A DNA stretch of 64,000 nt from Acidovorax radicis N35 (GTDB taxonomy: Bacteria > Pseudomonadota > Gammaproteobacteria > Burkholderiales > Burkholderiaceae_C), in NCBI RefSeq assembly GCF_000204195.1, contig NZ_AFBG01000018.1:1-64000 (forward strand). The letters are read 5' to 3'. How positions within the stretch are numbered: the stretch's first letter is position 1; each line of letters starts with the position of its first letter. Below are positions 47,279 through 55,732 of this stretch, piece after piece. The notes below the pieces were generated by a model. It was given only the letters and a program-made list of their open reading frames with translations. It was not told where the DNA came from and made no database searches. Position numbers and translations under genes: made by a program.

Positions 47279-48265
47279 TCAGTCGGTGATTGTTTTGTTC
47301 GCTCCCCGGAACTGGCTCGGGTTGGCCCCCGTCACCTTGCGCACCATCCGCCTGAGTGCTGTCGCGTCCTCGTAGCCTACGGATGCGGCAATCTGGTCCA
47401 TGGTCATGCGGCTGCTCTCAATCAGCAGGCGCGCCTGTTGAAGCCGCGCGTTCTGCACCAGTGCCAACGGGCCATGCCCTGTGTACGCGCGTACGCGGCG
47501 CGCCAGCGTGCGCTCGGACATGGCAAATTCCCTGGCCAGCTCCGAGATTTTGGGTGGGTGCGGCAGGGAGGATTCGATCCGCCGCATCAGCCGGCCGATC
47601 AACTCATGTCCGTTGGCCAGCATCGACGGCACCACAAACGGCGCTTGGGCTTGGCGCCCTTCGATCAAAAGCAACTTGCCAACCGCCTGGGCAAGGCTTG
47701 ATCCAAAACGCAGTCCCAGCAAATGCAAAATCAGGTCCGAATGCCCAAATGCGGCACCAGCCGTGATCACCTGGCCGTCACTGACGATCATGCGATCCGC
47801 ATTGACCGAGCATTTTGGTGCCATGCGCTGTAGTTCTGTGGCCAGCCACCAGGAGGTCGTAGCGCGGCGCCCTTGCAGCAGGCCCGCGTGCTCAAGCAGG
47901 AAGACCGCTGAGCAGGACGCGGCCACGATACCCCCAGCAGCAGAGTGCTGCCTCAACAAGCTAGCTGCCCGCTGAGCATCTGCTTGTGCCAAGCGCGGCA
48001 CAACAGCTTCGATGCTGTCGATGCCCAGGCCAGGCACGACCCAGATGGACGTGTCCCGGCCAGCCCGAAGCGGCGCACGGCGCGTTTCAATGCACAGGCC
48101 ACCGCTGAGTGCACTGGAGCCGCCATCCGGGGAGACCACCTTCCACGCTGGTTTGCGATCGCCCATGCGGGGTGCCAATACCGAAGCCGCGTGCAGCATG
48201 TCTTGCGTTGCGGCGACGCTGGCTGCGTAGGCCCCTGGAAGCACCAGGATGGTGAAATCGAGCAT
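47279..48265 (-). CDS. GlxA-family regulator (DJ-1/PfpI domain plus AraC DNA-binding domain)
   Basis: 328 aa. N-terminal class I glutamine amidotransferase-like domain (DFTILVLPGAYAASVAATQD, with Cys in GGIVAASCSAVFLLEHAGLL at the nucleophile elbow), then two AraC helix-turn-helix motifs (KISELAREFAMSERTLARRV and MTMDQIAASVGYEDATALRR). Divergent from the tautomerase gene, 101 bases between starts, so it probably regulates that gene. Effector unknown. Confidence 0.88.
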   Translation of the reverse strand: MLDFTILVLPGAYAASVAATQDMLHAASVLAPRMGDRKPAWKVVSPDGGSSALSGGLCIETRRAPLRAGRDTSIWVVPGLGIDSIEAVVPRLAQADAQRAASLLRQHSAAGGIVAASCSAVFLLEHAGLLQGRRATTSWWLATELQRMAPKCSVNADRMIVSDGQVITAGAAFGHSDLILHLLGLRFGSSLAQAVGKLLLIEGRQAQAPFVVPSMLANGHELIGRLMRRIESSLPHPPKISELAREFAMSERTLARRVRAYTGHGPLALVQNARLQQARLLIESSRMTMDQIAASVGYEDATALRRMVRKVTGANPSQFRGANKTITD

Positions 48266-48366
48266 GGCTGATTTGGCGTGAAAAATGTCAAAAAAGACAC
48301 TTTAAGCGCATTCGGAAATTCGGTTCAATGGTTGTCTTCTACAACCCCGTGATCCCGCGACCCACC

Positions 48367-48825
48367 ATGCCAACCATCCTGATCCATGTGCCAGAAGGTT
48401 CTTTTTCCGGCGATGCCCGAGTCTCTTTGATTCGCCGCGTCAACGAAGCCGCAGCCCATGCCGAGCAAATTCCTGACGAGCCGCGCAAACGCGCACTGTG
48501 CTGGGTGTTGATCCGCGAAGTTGCCGTCAGCAGCTGGACGTGCGGTGGCACTGATGTGGGTTCTCAGATGTTGCCCTGCATGGCGATGATTTACCTGCCT
48601 GTGGGTGTGCTCGACAAGGTGTCGCGAGCCGACTACGTGCGCTTGATGCACGAAGCGTTCAAGCAATCGATGCCGCTGGATGAAAAGCGCCATCTCGCCA
48701 CTTCCGTCGTCCTGCATGAAGTCGACGATGGCTCCTGGGGTGTCAATGGCGCCGTCTGGACGTTGCCAAGCTTTGCCCGGGCTGCGGGGTTTGCACATTT
48801 GCAGCATCTGGTCACACCGCTGTGA
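48367..48825 (+). CDS. Tautomerase-superfamily protein
   Basis: 152 aa from the ATG at 48367, chosen because it places the catalytic proline directly after Met (MPTILIHVPEGSFSG), which the superfamily needs. An earlier ATG at 48328 in the same frame would bury it. Two beta-alpha-beta halves are apparent (second near MIYLPVGVLDKVSRADYVRL). Likely a 4-oxalocrotonate-tautomerase-like enzyme of unknown substrate, under the divergent GlxA-type regulator. Confidence 0.75.
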   Translation: MPTILIHVPEGSFSGDARVSLIRRVNEAAAHAEQIPDEPRKRALCWVLIREVAVSSWTCGGTDVGSQMLPCMAMIYLPVGVLDKVSRADYVRLMHEAFKQSMPLDEKRHLATSVVLHEVDDGSWGVNGAVWTLPSFARAAGFAHLQHLVTPL

Positions 48826-49052
48826 AAGCGGGCGCTGGCGCCCTCGCAAGATAATCCAGCAGAATTCTTCGGCCCCGCTATCTCAAAGGGGGCGGACGAT
48901 GGCCGGGGGATGATGCTTTTGTCATCACCCAAGCATGGGCGGTGTTGCAGATCCCTCTTGGCCCGCGGCGCGGCGCGAGCTGCGCCAGATGGGATGGGAT
49001 GGGTAGCTGAAAGCAAAGCACAGTTCGACTTCGAGAATTTCATTCACCCACT

Positions 49053-49430
49053 ATGCGATTGTTCTTTCGTCATGTCCCGATCACGGCGCTGTGCCTCCTG
49101 CTTGCAGGATGCTATGAGACATTCACTCCGATTGCATCGGCACGTGTGACCCATTGGCAGGGTGGCGCACCCCAAACTGACGCCCAACCACTCTCGGCGG
49201 AACAAGTCGCGCAATGGTCCGCATGGCTGCAGAGCCATCGTTGGGGGTGGCATCCCATCACCGCCACTTACCGTCCTGGGGTCGTGATTTTGCTGACGCA
49301 TTCCGACGGCACCACGTCCACCGTCAACCTCATGCAACAGGTGTTGGTCGCTGGGATGCACCAGCGCGATCTCTCCAAGGTGGAGTGCCAAGAGCTGCAT
49401 TCGCTGATGGGGATGAAAAATGCTTGCTAG
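49053..49430 (+). CDS. Small lipoprotein, unknown function
   Basis: 125 aa. Lipoprotein signal peptide with lipobox LLAGC at 16-20 (ITALCLLLAGCYETF). The mature part is about 105 residues, tryptophan-rich (QWSAWLQSHRWGWHPI) with a second Cys pair near the end. No family recognised. Overlaps the next gene by 11 bases. Confidence 0.65.
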   Translation: MRLFFRHVPITALCLLLAGCYETFTPIASARVTHWQGGAPQTDAQPLSAEQVAQWSAWLQSHRWGWHPITATYRPGVVILLTHSDGTTSTVNLMQQVLVAGMHQRDLSKVECQELHSLMGMKNAC

Positions 49431-49923
49431 AACCTGCAAGCCATACCGGGGCTTGTTCCATTCACCTTGGGTGCTGGTGTCGCGGCGGTTTGCGGTGTCT
49501 GCGGCTTTGTCAGTGCTGGCTGCTTGTGGTGGATCTTCGGTGTCTGACCACATCGGCGCCCAAGCGCGCAGCACGGGTGTGGTGGACATGACCCAAGCCG
49601 CGGACTTTGCGTGGACACAATTGCGCGTCTACACGCCTTACACGTCCCGGGAAAAGGTGTGCAAGGACTTGGGCGGGCTGGCACCCGATTGCCTCAAGGA
49701 CGCTCCGCCATCGGTTCCTGAAGGCAAATATCTCCTGGTATTTATCAACGAGGGCAAAGAGGCTCAGTACGTGTTTCATTCCCGTCGCAATGGAAACTTT
49801 CAGACCAGCACGGGGGTGCTGGTTCTGCAGCGTGATGCTGCCGTGTTCGAGGTGCTCCCCACCAAGTCGCCACACCAAGGGGACGCCATTTACCTGCAGG
49901 TCCGCGCGCAAGCGCGGCCCTGA
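49420..49923 (+). CDS. Putative lipoprotein, unknown function
   Basis: 167 aa. After about 25 polar residues a hydrophobic stretch with lipobox VLAACGG is seen; a start nearer to it may be the real one. The mature region has two cysteines (KVCKDLGGLAPDCLKD) and a beta-rich C-terminus (KYLLVFINEGKEAQYVFHSR). No family recognised. Overlaps the lipoprotein gene upstream, so the two are probably co-expressed and may act together at the outer membrane. Confidence 0.6.
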   Translation: MLARTCKPYRGLFHSPWVLVSRRFAVSAALSVLAACGGSSVSDHIGAQARSTGVVDMTQAADFAWTQLRVYTPYTSREKVCKDLGGLAPDCLKDAPPSVPEGKYLLVFINEGKEAQYVFHSRRNGNFQTSTGVLVLQRDAAVFEVLPTKSPHQGDAIYLQVRAQARP

Positions 49924-50011
49924 CGACAAACGGGGGGGCAAGCTTCTTGAGCGCCGGAGCCAGGGGGCATCCAGAAATTTCCAGGCGGTCGGGTGACAGC
50001 CCGATACCCCC

Positions 50012-50299
50012 TAAGAACCTGTTCAAAATCTTTTCGGGGGTCGCGTTGGAGTGCAATCGGGATGAGTGGATGCCTTGGATGCGCCGCATGGGCTCATGCC
50101 CATGCAAGCAGCCGGGGCGCCAAAGCTCCGAGGTCATTGGCCCGATTTCACCCCAACCCTTCGGGCAAGTGCCTTGCCGGGCGGTCTGCGGCGTTGCGGC
50201 GCTTGCCCATAGCACGGGCTATCGGCTGCGCACCGCGCCTTGCATCCCATCCCGGCAAGGCGCTTGCGCGACCCCGAAAAGATCTTGAACAGGTTCTTA
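50012..50299. mobile_element. MITE-like element with long terminal inverted repeats
   Basis: 288 bases. Left end TAAGAACCTGTTCAAAATC-TTTTCGGGGGTCGCG and right end, reversed, TAAGAACCTGTTCAAGATC-TTTTCGGGGTCGCG match over about 34 bases with two differences; weaker inverted similarity continues inwards. There is no transposase frame inside. Both ends carry TA, a possible target duplication. The right end provides the TAA stop codon of gntR. Confidence 0.75.
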
Positions 50300-51322
50300 C
50301 GTACTCCCCCGCACCGTCAATTCAAACCCCAGATCCACCGAATTGCGCTCCGGCACCTCACCGCGCATCAGCGCCAGCAGCATCCCTGCGCTGGCCTCGC
50401 CGACGGCGGAGCGGGGCGTGCGCACGGTGGTCAGGGGCGGCAGCATCTGGTCGCTGCCCGCCAGGTCGTTGAAGCCTGCAATCGCCACCTGACTGGGCAC
50501 CGACAGGCCCAGCCGTTGCGCGGCCAGCAGGCCGCCCTGGGCCAAATCGTCGTTGCAGAAGAACACGGCGTCCACGCAGGGGCGGGTGTGCAGCAGCTCG
50601 TCCAGAAGTTCACCGCCCAGGCGCATGGATGAGGGCTGGGGGCTGAGAAGCTCCAGCTTGGGGTCGTACAGGCCTGCTTCCCTGAGGCAGCGGCGGTAGC
50701 CTTCGGCGCGCTGCATGGTGCGCGGGTCGAGCTGGGCGGCCACAAACGCGATGTGCCGGTGGCCCCGGTCCAGCAGGTGGGCCGTCATGCTGTGGCCCGC
50801 CTCCTGCTGCGAAAAGCCGACGCAGTACACGCCGGTGGCCGAGGTCATTTCCATCAGGTGCACGCAGGGCACGCCGCTGGCGCCAATCATCTGGCGCGCG
50901 GCCTCGGTGCGGTCAAAGCCGGTGACCAGCAGGCCCGCCGGGCGGTGGGCCAGGTAGGTGCGCAGCAGCTGTTCCTCTTCCTGGGGGTCGTAGTGGGTCA
51001 CGCCGATGAGCGCCTGGTAGCCAAGGGGGAACAGCGTGCGGTGCACGGCCTCCAGCACATCCACGAACAACGCGTTGGACAGCAGGGGCACCAGCACCGG
51101 CACTTGCACGCTGCGCTGCGATGCCAGTGCGCGGGCGGCAGGGTCGGGCACGTAGCCCAGTTGCTGGGCGGCGTCCTTCACGCGTTGCACCAGGTCCTGG
51201 GCCACGCCGCGCTCGCCGCGCAGTGCGCGGGATGCGGTGATGGGGCTCACGTCGGCGGCCTTGGCCACGTCGCTCAGCGTGATGCGGCCGCTGGAACGGC
51301 GTTTTGTCTCGGGTTTGCTCAA
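50297..51322 (-). CDS. gntR: LacI-family repressor of gluconate genes
   Basis: 341 aa. N-terminal LacI helix-turn-helix (ITLSDVAKAADVSPITASRA, hinge PDPAARALASQRS), then a periplasmic-binding-fold effector domain (FCNDDLAQGGLLAAQRLGL, IAGFNDLAGSDQMLPPLTTV). Divergent from a gluconokinase and TRAP transporter, hence the name. Two matching operators lie in the shared region. Its stop codon TAA is the first trinucleotide of the adjacent MITE-like element, so the last codons may differ from relatives. Confidence 0.88.
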   Translation of the reverse strand: MSKPETKRRSSGRITLSDVAKAADVSPITASRALRGERGVAQDLVQRVKDAAQQLGYVPDPAARALASQRSVQVPVLVPLLSNALFVDVLEAVHRTLFPLGYQALIGVTHYDPQEEEQLLRTYLAHRPAGLLVTGFDRTEAARQMIGASGVPCVHLMEMTSATGVYCVGFSQQEAGHSMTAHLLDRGHRHIAFVAAQLDPRTMQRAEGYRRCLREAGLYDPKLELLSPQPSSMRLGGELLDELLHTRPCVDAVFFCNDDLAQGGLLAAQRLGLSVPSQVAIAGFNDLAGSDQMLPPLTTVRTPRSAVGEASAGMLLALMRGEVPERNSVDLGFELTVRGST

Positions 51323-51356
51323 GGGTTAACCCTCGGTGATGTAGGGGTGAATTTGG

Positions 51357-51376
51357 TTAGGATAGCGCTGTCCAAA
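51357..51376. promoter_or_regulatory. LacI-type operator 1 (gntR/gntK)
   Basis: TTAGGATAGCGCTGTCCAAA, centred on AGC|GCT. Half-sites fit the palindrome TTGGATAGCGCTATCCAA with two mismatches. The central CG is typical of LacI-family operators. Confidence 0.75.
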
Positions 51377-51471
51377 CAATGGAGCAACGCAATGCTTGCC
51401 ATTTTGGACGAAGTTGCATCAATTGCCACAGTTTTGGCGGCATCCGGATCGGATGCCTTTTTTACGGGTTG

Positions 51472-51491
51472 TTTGGATAGCGCTACCAATA
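51472..51491. promoter_or_regulatory. LacI-type operator 2 (gntR/gntK)
   Basis: TTTGGATAGCGCTACCAATA, the same palindrome. It is 115 bases from operator 1 centre to centre and ends at the A of the gntK ATG at 51491. Confidence 0.75.
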
Positions 51492-52012
51492 TGAGTGTTT
51501 TGCCGTCAACGGTTTATCTGGTGGTCATGGGGGTGGCAGGCTGCGGCAAGTCCAGCCTGGGTTCCGCCCTGGCGCGGGCCGAGGGCCTGGCCCTGATCGA
51601 AGGGGACGACCACCACAGTCCCGCCAGCCGCGAAAAGATGCGCCAAGGCGTCGCGCTGACCGATGCCGACCGCGAGGGCTGGCTCGCCACGCTGGGCCAG
51701 CTGCTGCAGGCGCACCCGCAGGGCGTGGTGTTGACCTGCTCGGCCCTTAAAAAGGCGTACCGCGACCGCCTGCGCGCTGCATGCCCCGGCCTGCGCTTCG
51801 TGTTCCTGGAGATCGACCGCGCCAATGCCGGCCAGCGCGTGGCGGCACGGGCTGGCACCCATTTCTTCTCGACCGCGCTGGTGGACAGCCAGTTCGCCAC
51901 GCTGGAGTCGCCTGCGGGCGAGCCCGGTGTACTGCGGCTTGATGCCACGGTGGACCTGGCGACCCTTCAACAGCAGGCGTCCGCCTGGATTGCAGCCACG
52001 GAGGCAGCATGA
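51491..52012 (+). CDS. gntK: Gluconokinase
   Basis: 173 aa from the ATG at 51491 (MSVLPSTVYLVVMGVAGCGK). P-loop VMGVAGCGKSS, then the family motifs EGDDHHSPASREKMRQG and LTCSALKKAYRDRLR. Phosphorylates gluconate to 6-phosphogluconate. Start is uncertain: this ATG has no ribosome-binding site, while an in-frame ATG at 51392 with GGAG seven bases before it would add 33 residues of non-family sequence. First of four plus-strand genes; overlaps the next by ATGA. Confidence 0.9.
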   Translation: MSVLPSTVYLVVMGVAGCGKSSLGSALARAEGLALIEGDDHHSPASREKMRQGVALTDADREGWLATLGQLLQAHPQGVVLTCSALKKAYRDRLRAACPGLRFVFLEIDRANAGQRVAARAGTHFFSTALVDSQFATLESPAGEPGVLRLDATVDLATLQQQASAWIAATEAA

Positions 52013-52536
52013 GCAACACACCACACCCGCCCGATTCCCCCACACCCCGGCCGGTGGGCCGCTTCACCCGGACGGCCGAGGCCCTGATGGCCGCCTGCCT
52101 GGGCGTGATGGCCGTGGCGGTCTTCGTCAACGTGGTGCTGCGCTATGGCTTTGGCAGCGGCGTGGTGGCCAGCGAGGAGCTGTCGCGCCTGCTGTTCGTG
52201 TGGATGGTGTTCATTGGCGCGGCGGCGGCCTACCCTGCGGGTGAACACATGGCCTTTACCAGCCTGGCCGGGTTGCTGGCCCGGCGGCCGCTGGCTTTTG
52301 CACTGCTCAGCGCCCTGATCCGGCTGCTGGTGATCGCTGCCTGCGCCATGCTGGCCTGGGGAGCGTGGCAGCAGGTGGTGGTGGGTCTGGGCAGCCACTC
52401 GGTGGTGCTCGGCTACTCGGCCGCGCTGCTGCCGCTACCGGCCTTCCTTTGCGCGATGGCCATCGGTGTGATGGCCTTCATCGAACTGATTCAACGCAAG
52501 CCGCTGGACCTGGGTCACGGCGCAGAAGTGGAGTGA
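52009..52536 (+). CDS. TRAP transporter small permease (DctQ family)
   Basis: 175 aa with four membrane helices (ALMAACLGVMAVAVFVNVVL first) and the DctQ signature around SEELSRLLFVWMVFIGAAAA. Small membrane subunit of a sodium-driven TRAP uptake system. Overlaps gntK upstream (ATGA) and the large permease downstream (TGATG), so the set is translationally coupled. Confidence 0.92.
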   Translation: MSNTPHPPDSPTPRPVGRFTRTAEALMAACLGVMAVAVFVNVVLRYGFGSGVVASEELSRLLFVWMVFIGAAAAYPAGEHMAFTSLAGLLARRPLAFALLSALIRLLVIAACAMLAWGAWQQVVVGLGSHSVVLGYSAALLPLPAFLCAMAIGVMAFIELIQRKPLDLGHGAEVE

Positions 52537-53837
52537 TGCACATGGGTCCCGAAGCTCAGGCTTTCATCGTCTTTTCGCTGGGCATGCTGGTGTTCATGGG
52601 CACCGGCATGAACATGGGCCTGGCCCTGGTGCTCACCGGCGCCGGCATGGCCTGGGTGCTCGACTTCTTCGACACCCAGCTGCTGGCCCAGAACCTCGTG
52701 GCCGGGGTCGACAGCTTCCCGCTGCTGGCCGTGCCCTTCTTCATCCTGGCCGGCGAGCTGATGAATTCCGGCGGCATCAGCCGACGCATCATCGACATGG
52801 CGCAGGCCTGGGTGGGCCACATCCGCGGCGGGCTGGGCTACGTGGCCATCGGCGCGGCGGTGCTCATGGCCAGCATGAGCGGATCGGCCCTGGCCGACAC
52901 GGCGGCGCTGGCCACCATCCTGCTGCCCATGATGCGCCAGCAGGGCTACCCGATGAACACCTCGGCCGGGCTGATCGCCTCGGGTGGCATCATCGCGCCC
53001 ATCATTCCGCCGTCCATGCCCTTCGTGATCTACGGCGTGACCACCAACACCTCGATCTCGGCGCTGTTCGTCTCGGGCATCGTGCCGGGCCTCATGATGG
53101 GTGTGGGCCTGATCTTCGCGTGGCGCTGGGTGCTGCGCGGAATCGACCTGCCACCGAGCCGCGCGCCGCTGCCCCTGCGCGAGCGTCTGCGTGCCACGGT
53201 CAAGGCCTTCTGGGCCATGCTGATGCCCCTCATCATCATTGGCGGCATGAAGTCGGGCGTGTTCACGCCCACCGAAGCCGCCGTGGTGGCTGCCTTCTAT
53301 GCACTGGCCGTGGCCCTGTTCGTGCACCGCGAGATGAAGGTGCCCGAGATCTATGGCGTGCTGGTGCGCGCCGCCAAGACCACGGCCATCGTGATGTTCC
53401 TGTGCGCCGGAGCCCAGGTGGCCAGCTACATGATCACGCTGGCCGACCTGCCCACGGTACTGACGGGCTGGCTGGGTCCCCTGGTGGACAACCCGCGCAT
53501 CCTGATGGCCGTGATGATGGTGGTGCTGGTGCTCATCGGCACGGCGCTGGATCTCACGCCCACCATCCTGATCTTCGCGCCCGTGATGCTGCCGATCGCC
53601 GTCAAGGCGGGGATCGACCCGGTGTACTTCGGCCTGATGTTTGTGCTCAACGGCGCCATCGGCCTCATCACCCCGCCCGTGGGCACCGTGCTCAACGTGG
53701 TGGCGGGAGTGGGTCGTATCTCGATGCACAGCGTCATCAAGGGCGTCAATCCCTTCCTGTTCACCTACGTGCTGATCCTGGCGCTGCTGGTGGCATTCCC
53801 GCAGATCGTGACCGCGCCCGTCCTCTGGATGCGGTGA
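52536..53837 (+). CDS. TRAP transporter large permease (DctM family)
   Basis: 433 aa from the ATG at 52536 overlapping the dctQ stop. About twelve helices; signatures AVLMASMSGSALADTAALAT, SGGIIAPIIPPSMPFVIYGV and GLITPPVGTVLNVV. It carries the transport path for the ligand delivered by the binding protein encoded next. Confidence 0.94.
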   Translation: MHMGPEAQAFIVFSLGMLVFMGTGMNMGLALVLTGAGMAWVLDFFDTQLLAQNLVAGVDSFPLLAVPFFILAGELMNSGGISRRIIDMAQAWVGHIRGGLGYVAIGAAVLMASMSGSALADTAALATILLPMMRQQGYPMNTSAGLIASGGIIAPIIPPSMPFVIYGVTTNTSISALFVSGIVPGLMMGVGLIFAWRWVLRGIDLPPSRAPLPLRERLRATVKAFWAMLMPLIIIGGMKSGVFTPTEAAVVAAFYALAVALFVHREMKVPEIYGVLVRAAKTTAIVMFLCAGAQVASYMITLADLPTVLTGWLGPLVDNPRILMAVMMVVLVLIGTALDLTPTILIFAPVMLPIAVKAGIDPVYFGLMFVLNGAIGLITPPVGTVLNVVAGVGRISMHSVIKGVNPFLFTYVLILALLVAFPQIVTAPVLWMR

Positions 53838-53893
53838 TGCCGGTGAGCCCCCGTTTTTCCGTGCCTTTCTTTCCCTTGCCAATGGAGACAACC

Positions 53894-54913
53894 ATGAAGA
53901 CTTTCCGCCGTACCCTGCTGGCCGCCCTGTCGGTGGCCGCCCTTGCTGCCTCGTTCCAGGCCGCCGCCCAGGACTTCAAGCCGCGCATCATCCGCTTCGG
54001 CTATGGCCTCAACGAGGTGTCCAACCAGGGGCGCGCCACCAAGTTGTTCGCAGAAGAAGTCGAAAAAGCCTCGGGCGGCAAGATGAAGGTGCGCGCCATC
54101 GGCGCCGCGGCGCTGGGCTCGGACGTGCAGATGCAGCAGGCGCTGATCGGCGGCGCGCAGGAGATGATGGTGGGCTCCACCGCCACGCTGGTGGGCATTA
54201 CCAAGGAAATGGCGATCTGGGACACGCCCTTCCTGTTCAACAACGCCAAGGAAGCCGACGTGGTGCTCGACGGCCCGGTGGGCCAGAAGGTCATGGACAA
54301 GCTGCAAGAAAAAGGCCTGGTGGGCCTGGTGTACTGGGAGAACGGTTTTCGCAACCTGACCAACAGCAAGCGCCCCGTGACCAAGCTTGAGGACATGAAC
54401 GGCATCAAGTTGCGGGTGATGCAAAACAACGTGTTCCTCGACAGCTTCAAGACCCTGGGCGCCAACGCCGTGCCGCTGCCGTTCTCGGAGCTGTTCACGG
54501 CCCTGGAAACCAACACGGTCGACGGCCAGGAGAACCCGTACAACACCATCCTGTCGAGCAAGTTCTACGAGGTGCAGAAGTACCTCACCGTGACGAACCA
54601 CGTCTACAGCCCCTGGATCGTGCTGGTCAGCAAGAAGTACTGGGACGGCCTCTCGAAGGCCGAGCAGAAGGTGCTGCTCGATGCCGCCAAGAAAAGCCGC
54701 GACTTCGAGCGCCAGGACACGCGGGCCGAGGCCGACAAGGCGCTGGCGGACCTGAAGGCCAAGGGCATGCAGGTCAATGAGTTGCCTGCCACCGAGGCCA
54801 ATCGCATGCGCGAGAAGCTGGGTGCCGTGAACGCCAGCATTGCCACCAATGTGGGGGAAGCGCTGTGGAAGGACGTGCAGGGTGCTGTGGCCCAGGCACG
54901 CGCTGGTAAATAA
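53894..54913 (+). CDS. TRAP transporter substrate-binding protein (DctP family)
   Basis: 339 aa. Signal peptide (FRRTLLAALSVAALAASFQA, cut near AAAQ-DF). DctP/SiaP fold with FGYGLNEVSNQGRATKLFAE, GIKLRVMQNNVF including the conserved carboxylate-binding arginine, and TALETNTVDGQENPYNTI. Given gntK and gntR in the same module, gluconate or another sugar acid is the likely ligand. A strong terminator follows. Confidence 0.93.
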   Translation: MKTFRRTLLAALSVAALAASFQAAAQDFKPRIIRFGYGLNEVSNQGRATKLFAEEVEKASGGKMKVRAIGAAALGSDVQMQQALIGGAQEMMVGSTATLVGITKEMAIWDTPFLFNNAKEADVVLDGPVGQKVMDKLQEKGLVGLVYWENGFRNLTNSKRPVTKLEDMNGIKLRVMQNNVFLDSFKTLGANAVPLPFSELFTALETNTVDGQENPYNTILSSKFYEVQKYLTVTNHVYSPWIVLVSKKYWDGLSKAEQKVLLDAAKKSRDFERQDTRAEADKALADLKAKGMQVNELPATEANRMREKLGAVNASIATNVGEALWKDVQGAVAQARAGK

Positions 54914-54988
54914 ACCGGTGTGGTGACGGGGGGGCTGCAGGGCAGTGATGCCCGCGTGCATCCCTTAGCCCCTCAGCACGAAAGCAAA

Positions 54989-55024
54989 AAAAGGCCGGGG
55001 CTCCCAAAGGAGCCCCGGCCTTTT
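54989..55024. terminator. Bidirectional terminator after the gluconate TRAP operon
   Basis: AAAAGGCCGGGGCTCC and GGAGCCCCGGCCTTTT are perfect reverse complements around CAAA, with A-run and T-run on the two sides, between a plus-strand and a minus-strand gene. Confidence 0.92.
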
Positions 55025-55067
55025 CCATGGGCAATTGTCCACCTGCACCTCGGTGCAGGGCGGCAAA

Positions 55068-55361
55068 TTACAGGGAGCCGATTTCGCCGGAAGAGATCTT
55101 GCCGGTGCGCAGGGCATCGACAGCCTGGGCGCTCACTGCGGCGCGGTCAGCCGTGGAGGTGAAAGACAAGACACGCGAGCCCACGGGGATGGTGCTGCTG
55201 GTCAGTGCCACCGTCGAGGCTTCAGCAGCCACTTCAGCACGGGTGCGGTTCGTGTCGAACTTGGTGGCAAATTGCGAAGCATCGGCTTCGTCAGCCTGGG
55301 CTCCGAAAGAAGCGAAAGCGGCAACGGCGGCGATAGAGAGGAAACGTGCGGTGTTGTTCAT
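55068..55361 (-). CDS. Small exported DUF4148-like protein (copy 2)
   Basis: 97 aa from the ATG at 55361. Signal peptide MNNTARFLSIAAVAAFASFG cut near AQA-DE, then EADASQFATKFDTNRTRAEV. It closely resembles the upstream neighbour in signal peptide and first 35 mature residues, so the two are tandem duplicates that have diverged at the C-terminus. Periplasmic, role unknown. Confidence 0.75.
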   Translation of the reverse strand: MNNTARFLSIAAVAAFASFGAQADEADASQFATKFDTNRTRAEVAAEASTVALTSSTIPVGSRVLSFTSTADRAAVSAQAVDALRTGKISSGEIGSL

Positions 55362-55441
55362 GGTGAAACTCCAGTGAAATTCAGAAAATGGGGTGAGGTA
55401 CTTGGAATACGCAAAGGGAAAAGCCGTGGATTCAGAAAGAA

Positions 55442-55732
55442 TCAACCGCCTTCAGCGGGGCCAACACGGCCCGTGCGCATGGCTTGTGCAGCCGCTTCGG
55501 CACGCACTGCAGCGCGGTCGGCCGTGGACTTGTAGGTCACCACGCGGGAGCCAGCAGGCTCCTGGCTGCGCATCTGGACGGAGGATGCGGCTTCGGAAAC
55601 CACTTCAGCACGGGTGCGGCTGGTGTCGAACTTGGTAGCGAACTGCGAAGCATCGGCTTCGTCGGCTTGGGCACCAAAAGAGGCGAAAGCGGCCACTGCG
55701 GCCAGGGAGAGGAAACGTGCGGTCTTGTTCAT
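55442..55732 (-). CDS. Small exported DUF4148-like protein (copy 1)
   Basis: 96 aa. Signal peptide MNKTARFLSLAAVAAFASFG, then EADASQFATKFDTSRTRAEV, and a C-terminal half with TYKSTADRAAVRAEAAAQAM shared in pattern with the downstream copy. 80 bases separate the genes. Similar proteins are sometimes mis-labelled as helicases; nothing here suggests that. Role unknown. Confidence 0.75.
   Translation of the reverse strand: MNKTARFLSLAAVAAFASFGAQADEADASQFATKFDTSRTRAEVVSEAASSVQMRSQEPAGSRVVTYKSTADRAAVRAEAAAQAMRTGRVGPAEGG

Noticed and set aside
51392..51490. N-terminal extension of gluconokinase from the ATG at 51392
   Set aside because: The ribosome-binding site is good, but the 33 added residues do not resemble the family and overlap an operator. 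Kept as an alternative start only.
52515..53891. Minus-strand open frame of 458 codons
   Set aside because: Antisense to the TRAP large permease; extremely His/Gln/Gly-rich and without structure.
54989..55024. Perfect inverted repeat considered as an operator
   Set aside because: Its A-run and T-run, its short loop and its place between two convergent gene ends fit a terminator much better.
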